A stretch of 64,000 bases of DNA from Dicaeum eximium (GCA_013396995.1 VWZP01002203.1:328143-392142); one strand, 5' to 3'; counted from the first letter of the stretch, positions 11,589 through 23,864 are shown. The notes: generated by a model from the sequence alone, not told the origin. A program made the numbers and translations.

Positions 11589-11604
11589 GGGTCAGAGTAG
11601 GTCA
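11589..11604 (+). promoter_or_regulatory. DR4-like nuclear receptor element
   Basis: GGGTCA, a four-base spacer (GAGT) and AGGTCA form a direct repeat of the DR4 class used by thyroid hormone receptor and LXR with RXR. It lies about 770 bases upstream of NOXO1. Function is an inference. Confidence 0.35.
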
Positions 11605-14600
11605 CAGGGGCAGCAGCACCTGCCCCGAGATATTTCCAGGACATTTATGTGAGGTTTTTATGGCTGTGTTGCATGGACCTGAGCTCACTCCAGCCCCAAA
11701 GACTGATTTAGAACATGGCTTGTAAAACACAGATCAGGCACTGTTTAACGTGACTAGTATTTGTTGCAAATATATTTTTTCCTGCTTTGTGCCACCTGCC
11801 GAGTTACTTTAAATAGATTTCTGACAGTTTTACCAATTTCTCCATGGAGATGTCGATATAATGAACAGACACATCTCCAGGATTTAGCTAAAAGACTGAA
11901 AGCTCCTCAGGTGTAAATATATGATGGAAATTCAGCTCTGAGTGCTGTGCCCTGCATCCAGCCAGGTATCCACACCCTCCCAGGGCAGCCACCAGCTCTT
12001 CCTAAGGAGCAGCTCCACTGCCCAGAGGCACAGCAGCAGAGATAATTCCAGCCTTGGACAGCCTGTCCTCTCCCTGAACCTCAGGGCTGATGGGCACCGT
12101 GTGATCAAACAGCCTCTTCTTTGATAAAGCCTCAATTGAACCATTATCACTATAATTGTCTTTATCATTATCATTATTGGAACCCAAACTAAGAGGCTCA
12201 GCCGTGCCTCCCTTTCATTTCCCAGCTACACCTGGTGTCTCAAACCCTCAGCAATGGCTGTAGGTGATTTTTTCATCCAGGAAAAAAAAAAAAAACAACC
12301 AAAAAAACCCAGAACTGGAACAGGGAGCCAAACCAGATTCCTTCTGGAAAATCCAACCAGGAGGGTCTTGGTTTGTGTTCCATGAGCACGGGAGGCTGCT
12401 CCCACACAGCAGGGTGGCAGTTTCTGGGGACAGAGGAAGCAGGTTTATTGCAGTTGGATTTATTGCTGCTGGATACCTGTCCTGCATTAAAAATGGAAAA
12501 TTATCCAAAGAGTACTTTGGTTCGGTGTGGATTTTGGAGAGAAAATCTCTCCAACAGCATCTCCAAGGCATTTCCTGGCTCAGGAAGCTGCACAGGAGCT
12601 GCCCTGTGGAAAAGGATGTGGAGCAGCTCCCTGCCCTCCACAGCCCTGGAATCAGACCGTCCATCCCTCTGTTACAAAGCCTCCAGCCAAAGCATGTGCT
12701 GGTAAATCTCCCCACATCAAAGCCTGAGGACTTTATGGAGTGAGAGGAAATCACTTCATCCAGCAGATTTATTTAGAAAGTCCCAGTCTCTGAGGTGCCA
12801 AAGCCCTTTGCTGACTCCATGTCCTCAAACCTGCACTCCTTGGCTCCTCCTTAGCAGCCAAGCAGGGCCAAGCTCACCCCCATGTGGCTCTGTTAAGTGG
12901 CTCTTGGAAATATCTGGGTCCAGGATTCTGATGAAGCACCTTGGCTTGGTTTCCTGTCTCAGAACAAACACAAACCACAACGTATTTCCAAGAATGTAAA
13001 GGTTTAAACATGTTTATCCTGACTGAGAAAAGCCAAAGACAAGGAAAGTCTTGGAGGAGCTGCAGGATGAGGAGATGGCTGGGAAGGCTCAGAGAGCACC
13101 TTGATCTGCAGATGCCATAAAAACCAGAAGAGTAGGAAACAGCCTTGGTCAAAGGCTTCGCTGTGTTTCATCATTCTCAGGAAATTCAAGCAGAAAGGGG
13201 GGTGTGGAAAACATCTAATGGAATGTTACAACAGGAAGGTGAAGCTACAGAGAGGTTTACAAGTGACCCGAGCCAGAAGAACCAGCCCTGCAGTTTGGAG
13301 AGGTGATCGTTTGGAAAAGATTGGACTGACTGGGAGCTTGCTGGTGATAGTGGTGTTGTACAAAACCAAATATGAGCAAAACTGCTCCAAACTCAGTAAT
13401 TGGTTATTGAGAAAACGTTTTGGGGAAGTGAAGGTCACTGTGACAGAACTGAGGTGCAGGGAGGGAGGGGAAAAGCCTGCCACTCCTCCGAGACACCAAC
13501 ACCTCTGGAGTCACCTGGAGGGCTCAGTTCCAGCTCTGCAGCTGTCACAGCAGTCTCGGTGCCCTGGCAGTGTCAAGTGTGATGTCACATTGAAACTGCC
13601 TGCTCCAGAATGACCTCATGAGCCACGTCATGTCTGCAGTGACACCTCCACAAAACCGGGAGGAAGCCAGCCCAGATGGCCCTTGGGTGGGCACAGTGCT
13701 CCTCAAAGCTCCCACAGCCCGGCCATGGCAGGGCCATTCCTGTGGGGAAGGATGGGTAATCTGCCAGTAGAGGCCATAATTCCACTTCTCTGCTGGATGC
13801 ATTTGAACTCACTTATAAAAAACAAGACAAACATTATTCTTCTGACGTTATCGAGTTTACTTTGTGTCTTCTACAGCTTCCACATCATCCTGCCATAAAT
13901 CAGTGCCTTCTTATGGGTAATAATTAATGGCAGGGGAGGAGGGGTCTGCCCAGAAAAAGTGAGACTCAGCAAGGATTGCTGGAGGCTGCTATTTCATCAT
14001 TGATATTTATTTACACAGCTCTGAGGGCAGCAGTTAATTTTCCTTTAGTTGTTTTACAAGGTACCAAAGAGATCGTAAATTAACAGGCAATACGTAGGAG
14101 TGCACTGCCCAGCTTTGCCAAGATGCAGGAAACACGGGATTTTCCCATAACGAGTCCCATAATTTCACAGTTTGCTCCAAGACAGCCTCCTGCACCCCAC
14201 CAAGGTGGAGCTCTGCTACTCAAGGAGCATCACTGCAGCCACAAACAGCTGCTCTGGGGACAGAAACATGTTTGTGTCACGGCGGGTGACCAAGGCATTG
14301 TCACAGGGAGTGCCTCCCCAGATTTCCCACAGCTGGGAAGATGAAGGAGGCCACCCCGAGATGGCAGGAAGGCCCCACAGTCACCAGGGCTGTCCCACTG
14401 AGTATTTCCATTCCAAGAACAGCCTCCCTTCCATGACAAATAAGCACTGATGCTCTGCTTTTCTTTTCATTTCAGTGTGGATCAGGAGTAACTCCAGTAG
14501 AAGAGAACCTGAGTGCACAGATGCTCAGGGGCAGCCAAAGGCAGCTCCTCTCCAGCTCCTCCTGAGCCATTTTCCAGCTCCAACAAGAAACAGCCATGTC

Positions 14601-17207
14601 CCAAATGCTTGGAGTGTTCTGAACATCTTTCCCACACACAGAAGTCGTGTCTGGGCTGCTGAGTGACCTGTGCCCCTCATGGCTGATGATCTGTGGGACT
14701 TTGCATCAGGGATTTCTCCTTCTATGGCTGGCACAGGAAAGGCAAAGAGAGGAAAAGTCCTCAATCCATCCTCAGGACACTGCAGCTGTGAGGAGGAGAT
14801 ACAGAAAGGAGCTGTGGGCACAGCCAAGGGGGGCCTGGAACAAAGCTGGTGGAAAAGCTTCATCTTTTCCTCACTCACCTTCAGGATCAAAACATCCCCT
14901 TTACTGCTCTTGAAGGTCACCTGTGATGACACATGACCTATCAGCACCTTTAATGAAAAGCCCAGATGCTAAAAGCTAATTTTAAAAGTACAAAGAGGTT
15001 TTAGACTTTTAATAAATAGAGAAACAGACCTTTATTTAAAAAGAATAATGAAAACCCAGACACTGGAGTTGACAAAAGTCTCCTTCACCTCATGAACAAA
15101 GGAAGCAGTTGAACTTTCACACAGGCTGGGATGAGAGATTTTACAGTAACTAATCCAGAAGAAAGTATTTAATTTCATCCTAATTTCAGCAGCTGCTGCA
15201 AGCACTAAGGCATTTCTCTGTGGCAGACCCAAGTCAGGAGTGCTTTGAGTCCAGGCAGCAGCTCAGCCCTTTCCCACTCCATCACGGGAGCTTCCCAAGG
15301 CGCACATCCCTCTTCAGTGCAGGGGGTCACTCACCCCTCACAGGCAGCTTTATTTCAGGATCCAAAATCCCAACATCGCATCAAATTCCCTCAAACCTCA
15401 CTCCCGAGACGTCATTTTCTTTGCAAAGCCTTTGGGATGGCCCTGCCCAGCCCAGGGAGAGCTCTGCCTGTCTCAGGAGCTTTGCTGGCTGCCTGGGGCA
15501 CGAACAGTGGATGGGCTCCTGTTTGCCAAGAACTTGTTGCAATGATTTCATAGTTCTTTTATAAAAGTCACATGTTTTCCTAAGGTTATGCAGAGTACAA
15601 AAGTGTAATTCAAGAGGGAATCTTCCAGAAAGGGTTAGAATGTAACTTAAGCTGCTTCAAGAAGAGGAGGTTCCCTGAATTATTTTCTCGAAACGGTGTT
15701 TGGTGAGCACATGGCACGAGGCCAGCGTTGTGTGGATGTGCCGTGACCCAGGAACGGGATGTGAAGGGAGAAGAAAAGCAGGGGGGAGTTTCCAAGGGGG
15801 TTTGAGGCTCTGCAGTGCACAGCCTGCCCTACACATTCCGAAATATGGCAGGGGGAAAATCCCAGCAACACCAGTACAACCAAAGCAAGCGCACAGGCCC
15901 CAGCAAACGTGGAGAAATACTGTTTTCACTTGGGGAAAATCTGTTCTTACATCATGCTAAATATAGTAAATTGATTGGAGACAAGACCGTTGTGTTCCTT
16001 CCACATTAGTCAGAGATGCTCATCCCACTCTTTCCCTTTCCTTGTTCCCCAGGCCATCGAGGAGCAGAGTATGCAAAGCCTTATCTCTCCTGGGGATTCC
16101 ACCTGCACCAGGAGCTCTGGCTAAAAGTTCACCCGTCTTTCAGAGCAAAGACAGCAACTTGTGTTCCTTGGCCCCTTCAGAAACCAGGGAAAACCAGATC
16201 CAATCTTCACTCAAAAGTCTGGTGGGAGAACAGCTATGTGGAAGGAATTGTTCTTTCATTTGTGTTTAATTCTTAATGAGTCCAAACATAGCAACTGTCA
16301 CCCGAGGAAAACCTCTTCCACTGAAGGAGACTTCCTGTTGAATTCCTTTGACCTCCTCCTGATCTGACCCCAAATCAGGGGCCACTCTCCTTTTGCAAAG
16401 CCAAGAGGACAGGAGCTGCTCACTGAAGACTTTGTTTTTCAAGAGCACAGAAGGAACCCCAGTTTTTGCGTTTATCCTGAGAATGGATGAACTGATTCCA
16501 GGGATGCTCAGAGTGGGTCTGGGAGGGAGGACATAGACTGGAGCATGACACAAGCACGACCACCTAAATCAACCTGCAGAAATAATTTGGTTTTCTCCCT
16601 GCCCCTGCCATCACCATTACTCATGGATTCTCATTTTAATCAGCAGGAGGATCCACACATAAAAATGGCACCATGTTTAAAAGAACAAACACCGTGTCAG
16701 GTGCAGATGCCCAGATTTGAGCAAGGCAGTGCTTTGTGCTCAGTCTTACACTTCAGACTGTTCTGAACACATTTCAACAGTTCTGGATGATCTGAACCGA
16801 GACCAACATCTCACCCATTCCCTGGCACGGGAGCTGCAGGCTCCTTCCTGATATCTGGGAGATAAATTCATACTTTGGGAAATTTTGCAGGTGATAAAGT
16901 TCTTGTACACAAGCAGAGAGGATCAATATGATTCAGTTACCTAGAAATAAATGTCCTTTTTTTGTTGTTGCTATTTCCTAGTTGGCTGTAATTTCTCAAA
17001 CAAGTCTATGACTAATTCCTGGCACTGGCTCATCACTGGTCAGACTTTAGACTCACATTCTTCAGTGTAAATACTAGACAACTTCCTGCTGTATTCCCCT
17101 GCAGAGGGAAACAGTTACATTCACCTGGAGCTACCTACAAAACCATCACAAAAACACTTGGTAAGGATCTTGAGAGGCACAGGATACATTTTTCCCCCCT
17201 AAAAAAA

Positions 17208-17385
17208 TCAAAGAATGGTTTGGGTTGGAAGGACCTTAAAGACCACCCAGTGCCACCCCCTACCATGGGCAGGGACACCTTCCACTATCCCAAGGTGCTC
17301 CAAGCCCCGTCCAACCTGGCCTTGGGCACTTCCAGGGATGGGACAACCAGGACCTCTCTGGACAAACTATTCCAGTTGCCTCATT
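17208..17385 (-). mobile_element. CR1 LINE 3' fragment
   Basis: Well-preserved CR1 tail with the GGTTTGGGTTGGAAGG block, CTACCATGGGCAGGGACACC and CCAACCTGGCCTTGGGCAC. Confidence 0.88.
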
Positions 17386-18013
17386 TGAAACTCTAAATAA
17401 ATTACTGGATAGTCAGTGGTGTTTAAATTCCCAGATGAAGAAGGATGGCTCTGAGGAGAGGAGACACAAGGGGAAATGATCCTGAAGAGGGATGATCCCA
17501 AGGAGGCTTCACACAACTCTTTCCCAGTGGTGACCCCAGGTTCCTGCAGGTTGGTCATTAAGGACTGGGACAAGGAGTAATATTCTCGGAGCCACCCCTG
17601 TATTTAAGCCAGGACCTTTGTCCTTGCCCAAGCCCACTGTGAGGATCCCTGTGCCATGGATTTTGCAGGGCTCAGAGGGGCAGGGAGGGTGTCCAGCCCC
17701 ATTTCTTCTTCCTTCCCCAAGCCCCACTGTCAGCTGCCCCTTCCCAGCTCTCGTCTAGCAGGTGCAAAGGTAAGAGCAGAAGATCAAACAGCTCTGAGAA
17801 AGGCAAACACAGCCTTTCATTCTCTCCAGCAGGGGTTTTACTGCTGCTTCCTGGTCACTGCTGTCATCACCCCCTGAGCTGCCCCATTCCAGGCATGGCT
17901 CTGAGGTAGAGGGACATGCTCAGTGACATCTGTGCCTCCAGTGGGCCCAGTCCCACAGACACCAGTAGCTGAAAAAGAGGTGCTTTGCTGGCAGCAGCTG
18001 TACCCAGGAACCC

Positions 18014-18170
18014 TGGGCAGGGACACCTTCCACCATCCCAGACTGCTCCAATCCCCAGTGTCCAACCTGGCCTTGGGCACTGCCAGGGATCCAGGGGCAG
18101 CCACAGCTGCTCTGGGCACTTGTGCCAGGGCCTGCCCACCCTCACAGGGAAAAATTCCTCCCCAAAACCT
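18014..18170 (-). mobile_element. CR1 LINE internal-3' fragment
   Basis: CR1 segment lacking the terminal block: GGGACACCTTCCACCATCCC through CAGGGGCAGCCACAGCTGCT to CCCACCCTCACAGGGAAAAA. Confidence 0.8.
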
Positions 18171-18968
18171 AATTTGTGTGAGGAATTTGTTTGGTAACTG
18201 GCTCTAGCACACTCCAGCTCCTAAATCCATGCTGGGAGCAGAGGTTGGCTGGGTTAGGGCTGTGCAAGGGGGAGCAGGAGGGAATGTTCCCTCATCCTTC
18301 CTCGGCTCTGCACCACCTTCCTTCCTTTGGATGGAACTAACTTGGCTCCACACTTGGATTCATTTAGAGACAGTAAAGTGAATTTCTTTGCTCTGACTTG
18401 AATTGGAGCATTTCTCCATTTTTTAAACTTTGAAATCGAAGCTGATGCTGGACCTGAACGCAAGTGGAGAAAACTGGGAGGACCTTTTCCTAAAGAGCCA
18501 GCTCTGCTCCTAGAGCTGAGCAGGAAAGGGGCGAGGGGAGCAACATGGAGCACAGGTCCCTGTAACCAACAGCCTCCTTCCAGGCTTTTCCTTTTCAATA
18601 AAAATGCTGGTATTTTGACTGACTTCATAAATTAAATCACTATCAAGGAAGCAAAGTCTACTAACAGCCAGTCCAGGAGATTGCTGTGGCTTGGAAACAT
18701 CTCTGCACCTGTTTAATTGCTTGAAGACCAAACAATAAAGATCTTGAGGAAATTCCCTGAGTATCTCATTCTCTTTTTTCCTGACTTTACAAAAATTAAT
18801 GAGGTTGTGAGCATCAGTCAAAGCATTTATTGATGGGCAAGGAAAACATACATAAAAATGTTGCTGTCCTTACTTGGTCTTTCCTTTGCGTGTGAAATTT
18901 ATCCTTATAGTTGTCTACAACTTTAGACAAAGCCATTCCAGGAGTTCCTACCAGTTAATCACGTGTCT

Positions 18969-18990
18969 TCTCCCTCCCTCCCTCCCTCCC
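18969..18990. repeat. (CCCT)n microsatellite
   Basis: About five CCCT units in intergenic sequence. Confidence 0.9.
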
Positions 18991-20017
18991 AAAAATCAGC
19001 AAAGAAATATTCCCAAGAAATTGCAAATAAATAAAGGAGCACTGGTAAATAGAGACCCCAAGATGGAGATCCAGACCATCAGCTCAGTGCTCCACAGAGC
19101 AGGAGCAGCTCAGCCATTTCCACATGAAACACACCAAGTGGTGAAGTATTTTTGAGGGCAAGTCTTTGAGGTGTTTCTCTAAAATTATGTTTTTTCTAAT
19201 ACACATTTGACACCACACTGTGTTAAATAAATCACATGTATATATTTTTATATAAGGTGACATTTTGGTCCAGCTCTATCCTGGACATACATTTGTTTGC
19301 ATTAAACAAAATAATCCTATTTTTCACTTGACCTACAGGTGATGAACAGGAGAAAAGTTGAAGTGGATATAAAATTCACATTGTTCACAGTAGGAGACTT
19401 GTAGCTCTCAAACCTTTAAGAACATCACAGAGTCATGCAAAAAAGAAGGATGAGAGCAAGTCTGTGCTGCTCTCCAAGTTTTCACCCTCTGACCTCTACT
19501 AAGAATTTTGTAAGGCCAAAGCTAAATTAATGTTTCCAAGGGGTGAAGGAGCAAGCTCCAAAGTCTGATGCCAGGCTGGACAGTTGCCCAGGTCACCACC
19601 CTCATGTGCTCACAAGCCTGTGTCTCTCTGGGAATAAAAGAAAAAATGTGAAATGCCCACTCAAGACCAAGGCCCTGGGGCCAGGTCTGGCTCTCCATCA
19701 CTCCGAGGAACCCAGCCACTCCCAGGCAATGCCTGCCCTGGTGTGGCACATGCCAACACTCTCAGAAAGAGGAAAATCCTTCCTCAACATAGATTTACAA
19801 GCATGTGACAGGTGTTAAAAACACGGGGAAGTTCATATGGGCATGTTGCTATAGAGGAGCATGAGTTGAGTGGAGTTATCCCCTTGTTTGTCCATAAAAT
19901 CGCCCTGTTGACTGTGTGACTCTGCTGGAGATAACGCTGAGGTGCCCGTCAGCAGCGCTGGCACGAAGGAGAGCTGCTGTGTGCCATGGGCTCTGCCACA
20001 CACAGTATCTACATCCC

Positions 20018-20405
20018 GGAGTCCCAGAATAGTTGAGTTTGGAACAGATCGTCCAGTCCAGCCCCCTGCCCAGGCAGGGCCACCTGGAGCAGGTGACACA
20101 GGAACGTGTCCAGGTGGGTTTGGGATGTCTCCTCAGGGAGACTCCACACCCTCCCTGGGCAGCTGTTCCAGGGCTCTGGCACCCTCACTGCAAAGAGGTT
20201 CTTCCTCCTGTTGGGGTGAATTGTTGTGTTTTAGTTTCTGGCCACTGCTCCTCATCCTGTCACTGAACAGAGCCTGGCACCATCCTCTGACACCCCTGGA
20301 GGGATTTGTATGGATTGATGGGATCCCCTCTCAGCCTTCCCTTCTCCAGACTGACCAGGCCTAGCTCCCGCAGTCTCTCCTCGTCACAGAGATGCCCCAG
20401 ACCCC
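20018..20405 (-). mobile_element. CR1 LINE 3' fragment, longer
   Basis: About 390 bases of a more diverged CR1 subfamily (CAGGCAGGGCCACCTGGAGC, CTTCTCCAGACTGACC, CCCGCAGTCTCTCCTC). It ends about 320 bases upstream of the GFER start codon and probably forms the distal edge of its promoter. Confidence 0.8.
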
Positions 20406-20724
20406 ATATGAACATATATTTATAGGTATTTTTGCGCTCATTTGGGAGGACCGTGTGAGGGGAACTGCTCTTTGACACCGACTGAGGGGACACGGCAGAG
20501 CCCCCTCACACAGAGGGAAGCAGAGCTGTGTGGGTGAGCACAGCCCCAGCACCCCCGAGGGGCGATGTGAACCGAAAATCGATGAAGCACGGGCGGGAGC
20601 GTCGTGTTCTCCTCACACATAATATACAAACACAGAGTTTGCTGCGGTTTTTTGGTAAAAATACCCCAGGAATGGCACTAGGGTGGGTACGGAGTCCCAG
20701 CCCCCTCACGGAGGCCGGGCGGGA

Positions 20725-22711
20725 ATGGCGCCGCCCCGGCCCGTCCTGCACCGCGGCCCCAACATGGCGGCGCCCAGCGAGGGCCGTGCGGGCCGGGGCT
20801 CCGCGCCCTTCCCGGGCACCGACAGCGGCTCCTTCCCCTTCGCTGTCCCCCACGGCGCGGCGGGGCAGCCACCCAAGAAGCCATGCCGAGCCTGCACGGA
20901 TTTCAAGAGCTGGCTCCGCGAGCAGAGGAAGCAGACGGCCCCGTGCAGCGCGGTGAGGGGCGGCGGGAGCCTTCCCTGGAACCCCTGGCGACCCCCAGTC
21001 CCTGCAGAGCTCACTCAGTCCTCCGTCCTGCCCCCAAAAGTGGGATGAAGCTGCGTGTTCCCTTCAGGGTGTGAAGGAGCCAGGGACAGGGTTTCCTTCA
21101 GTGGGGATGGGAAGGGGGTCCTCATCTTCTCCCTGGGGGTGAGGGGGCTCTGCCATTGTCGCTGTTGAGGGTGTGAGGGGGGCTCTGCCGTGTACCCTGC
21201 GGGTGTGGAAGGGTCGATTCTTTGTGCCCACAGAGGGTGTGAGGGGGACTCTGCCATGTCCCCTGAGGGTGTGAAAGGCTCTTTGCCTTGTCCCCACAGA
21301 GGGTGTGAGGGGGGCTCTGCCATGTTCCCTGAGGGTGTGGAAGGGTCTTTGCCTTGTCCTCACAGAGGGTTTGAGGGAGGCTTTGCCATGTTTCGATTGA
21401 AGGTGTAAGGGGGGCTCTGCCATGTCCCCTCAGAAGGTGTGAGGGGGGCTCTGCCATGCCCTCAGAAAGGATGTGAAGCAGCTCTTCCCCCCATCTCACC
21501 TTCCCACCCAGCACAAAAGGGCCGTTTCCCCACCCAGCCCGCTGTCCCCTCACACCCCTGTGTCCCTCTGCAGGACGTGGCAGTCGTGGAGGAGAAGGAG
21601 CCCCCTCCGGACTGTCCCCTGGACAGCGAGCAGCTGGGCCGCAGCACCTGGGCCTTCCTGCACACCATGGCTGCCTACTACCCTGACCAGCCCTCCAGGG
21701 CACAGCAGAAGGAGATGAGGGACTTCATCAACCTCTTCTCCAAGTTCTACCCCTGCGAGCACTGCGCAGAGGACCTGAGGGAGAGGTGAGTGGCCTCAGC
21801 AGGTTTTCTGAGGATCTGGGGAAAGGTGAGTTCCTCAGTGGTTTTTTTGAGGTTCTGAACGACAGGTGAGTGGCCTCAGCAGGTTTTCTGGGGATGTGGG
21901 GAAAGGTGAGTTTCCTCAGTGGGTTTTTATAAGATCTGAGGGAAAGGTGAGTTTCTTCAGTGGCTTTTTTGAAGATCTGAGGGAAAGGTGACTGGCCTCA
22001 GCAGGTTTTTGTGCTAGAGGGGCTTGCCAGAAGTGCTGGGCTGCAGCAGTTAGTTTGCATATCAGCCACTCTTCCTGCACTTGGGCCTTGTAGCTACCTG
22101 AACTGGTTTCTTCCATTATTGCATCAATCACAGATGCAATAATTTTTTACTCAAAAAACAAACACCTGTCCTCATGCTGCTGGGTTCTGTGCTGCCTCCA
22201 AGGCCTCCCTGAGGCGATTTTAGAGTTTTCTGGTTTAAAATGGGCTTGTGAACAGTTGTGGAATTAGCCTGGGACTTGGAATAATTTGCTTTTCAGGAAG
22301 CAAGTATTCTTCCATCCTCAGAAATGCTCTGTATTGGCAATCTCAGTAGTGAAGGCAAAGACTGAAATGGGCTGAGGTGTTTGATTTGGTAGAAGGTGTC
22401 CCTGCCCATGTCAGGGGCTTGGGATGAGATGATCTTGAAAGTCCATTCCAACCCAAGCCATTCTGGGATTCTGTGATAAAGTTTTCTTCTGCTCTCAGCT
22501 TCTTTCTCAGAAGTTTCAAATTATTTGTTTCCCCTTCCCTGTTTGCAGATTACGGACAAACCAACCCGACACCAGCACCAGGAGCAACTTCTCCCAGTGG
22601 CTGTGTCTCCTCCACAACGAAGTGAACAGGAAGCTGGGGAAGTCAGAATTCGACTGCTCCCGTGTGGATGAGCGCTGGAGGGATGGCTGGAAGGATGGGA
22701 GCTGTGATTAA
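20725..22711 (+). CDS. GFER: GFER (ALR/Erv1), FAD-linked sulfhydryl oxidase
   Basis: Intermembrane-space sulfhydryl oxidase that re-oxidises MIA40/CHCHD4 and passes electrons to cytochrome c; also known as augmenter of liver regeneration. Exons 20725-20952, 21574-21785 and 22549-22711 (TAA) give 603 nt, 200 codons; human long form is 205. Residues 1-50 are a Gly/Pro-rich leader. The CRAC motif is at C54/C57. The active-site CxxC is C137-E-H-C140, and the structural cysteines C166 and C183 keep the family spacing (29 and 46 after the first active-site Cys). The FAD-contact segment [10 protein letters not shown] and the invariant [11 protein letters not shown] end are intact. Two in-frame starts exist, 20725 and 20764; the second has the stronger Kozak context (AACATGG) and would give 187 residues. 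Exon 2 ends seven residues after the CxxC, where a repeat has multiplied its splice donor. Confidence 0.96.
20758..20770 (+). promoter_or_regulatory. GFER: YY1-type site overlapping second GFER ATG
   Basis: CCAACATGGCGGC contains the AANATGGCGGC YY1 consensus exactly and overlaps the second in-frame ATG. Such sites are common near starts of housekeeping genes in CpG islands. Binding is inferred. Confidence 0.45.
21139..21470. repeat. Minisatellite in GFER intron 1
   Basis: About nine imperfect 28-37-bp units of GGGTGTGAGGGGGGCTCTGCCATGTCCCCTGA type, with a higher-order period near 65 bases set by an added CTTTGCCTTGTCCCCACAGA segment. The array occupies most of intron 1 and ends about 100 bases before exon 2. 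Confidence 0.9.
21769..22010. repeat. GFER: 40-bp array copying the GFER exon 2 donor
   Basis: Six units with 40-41-base period. Unit 1 includes the last 17 coding bases of exon 2 and the real donor. Each unit reads GAGGA(C/T)CTGRGG.A.AG then GTGAGT, CCTCAG and a T-rich tail. GT positions are 21786, 21826, 21866, 21906, 21947 and 21988; the first five are GTGAGT and the last is GTGACT. Confidence 0.9.
22386..22478 (+). mobile_element. CR1 LINE 3' end
   Basis: Sense CR1 terminus in GFER intron 2: GATGATCTTGAAAGTCCATT, CCAACCCAAGCC and the terminal ATTCTGGGATTCTGTGA microsatellite. Confidence 0.85.
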
Positions 22712-23858
22712 CCCACAGGGACTGCTCTGGGAATCCAGCAGAGCAGTTCAGTCCGTGTGGAATCACTGCAGGGACAGTGGGACTCAGTGGCTCTCTTTGT
22801 GTGGGACTGATTCAGAGCTGAACCAACGCCAAAAAGTGAATTGAAAATCCTATCCAGTGATATTTTCATAAGTGGTACCAGTAATGGTACCTGAGGGGTT
22901 GGGGCTGCCAGAAACCTCTGAGATTGGGTCACTGACAAACTCCTTTCATTATGACATTTCCTGATTTTGGGGGCATTTGCTTACTTTTGTGGCTAGAATT
23001 CATTTTCCCTGAACACAGTGGTGTTCTCTACAGGCATTGCCTGATGCTTTAGAAAACGGGTCTGATTAATTGTCATTTTCATTTCTGTTGTTCTGTTCTC
23101 ATGCTGGGTTTTGTGACAAGTCTGTACCCCTGGATTTCTCTTTCCAGGATCTCCAACATTTATTACTCTTGCATCCAATTCCTTTGATAAAAGTCCTCAG
23201 GGCAGGTACATTTAATTTAAACACTAAAATCATGGAGCCCAGATTTCTCAGTTGAGTTTTGTGTTTCAACTTATCATGTCAGAGCACAAAACAGAGTCAA
23301 AATCATTTCAGGTTCTTCACATAGGTCGTGATCTCGTCCCTTCCTGCACTCCAGGCAGGGAGAAGTTTGCACAAACCCTGACAACAGCAGGGTTTTTTTC
23401 CCTTCCCTGCTTCCTGCTGAGGTTTTCTTTCATGTTTTATTGAGCTTCCTTACATCATGCCCCACAGCACACCTGTGAATTCACCCTTAGGGTTTTTTTG
23501 CAAGTTTTGGCTGGAAAGGTTAATGGTGCTGCTGTAATGAGAGCAGTGGCACCTCTTATCTGAGACTTCAGTCCTCACACCACTGTGTGGGGCTCCTTAG
23601 TGGTTAGAGAGCCAGTAACACCATTGGAAACACATTTTAATATTTTATGGCACAGTCAAGTCCTTCCAAGTCATGTCTGTAATATGAGACTTTTATGGAC
23701 TAATGATTTCTGAACTTTTTATGTCGTAACATTTCTAAACACAAACCCAAATGAACTGATAATGAGGTACTGCATTAAGAGTGTGATTGAAGGTGTCATT
23801 CAGGCTATGAAAAATGCTCAGAAAATTTCCCTATCACCATGTTGAGGTTCTTAGAACA

Positions 23859-23864
23859 AATAAA
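23859..23864 (+). terminator. GFER: Candidate GFER polyadenylation signal
   Basis: First canonical AATAAA I see after the GFER stop, about 1.15 kb downstream, with another AATAAA about 30 bases later and one at 24828-24833. Which is used cannot be told from sequence. Confidence 0.4.

Larger units (their letters stand above)
11300..20000. other. Intergenic stretch between NOXO1 and GFER
   Basis: About 9 kb with no recognised gene on either strand. Open frames here are short, lack convincing splice partners and match nothing I know. It holds two CR1 fragments (17.2 and 18.0 kb), a TCCC run and AT-rich unique sequence. A 42-bp exon-like cassette at 14.9 kb is described under findings. A lncRNA cannot be excluded. 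Confidence 0.6.

Noticed and set aside
13101..13613. 170-codon plus-strand frame in intergenic DNA
   Set aside because: No recognisable domain, no good Kozak or splice context, and no nearby poly(A) signal. Chance is the simplest reading.
18510..18821. Minus-strand 103-codon frame with a protein-like KKENEILREFPQDLYCLVF stretch
   Set aside because: I could not match it to a family or find bounding splice sites at sensible places. It is worth one database search but not a feature.
21122..21703. 193-codon minus-strand frame across GFER intron 1 and exon 2
   Set aside because: It is created by the intron 1 repeat and the complement of exon 2; no homology.
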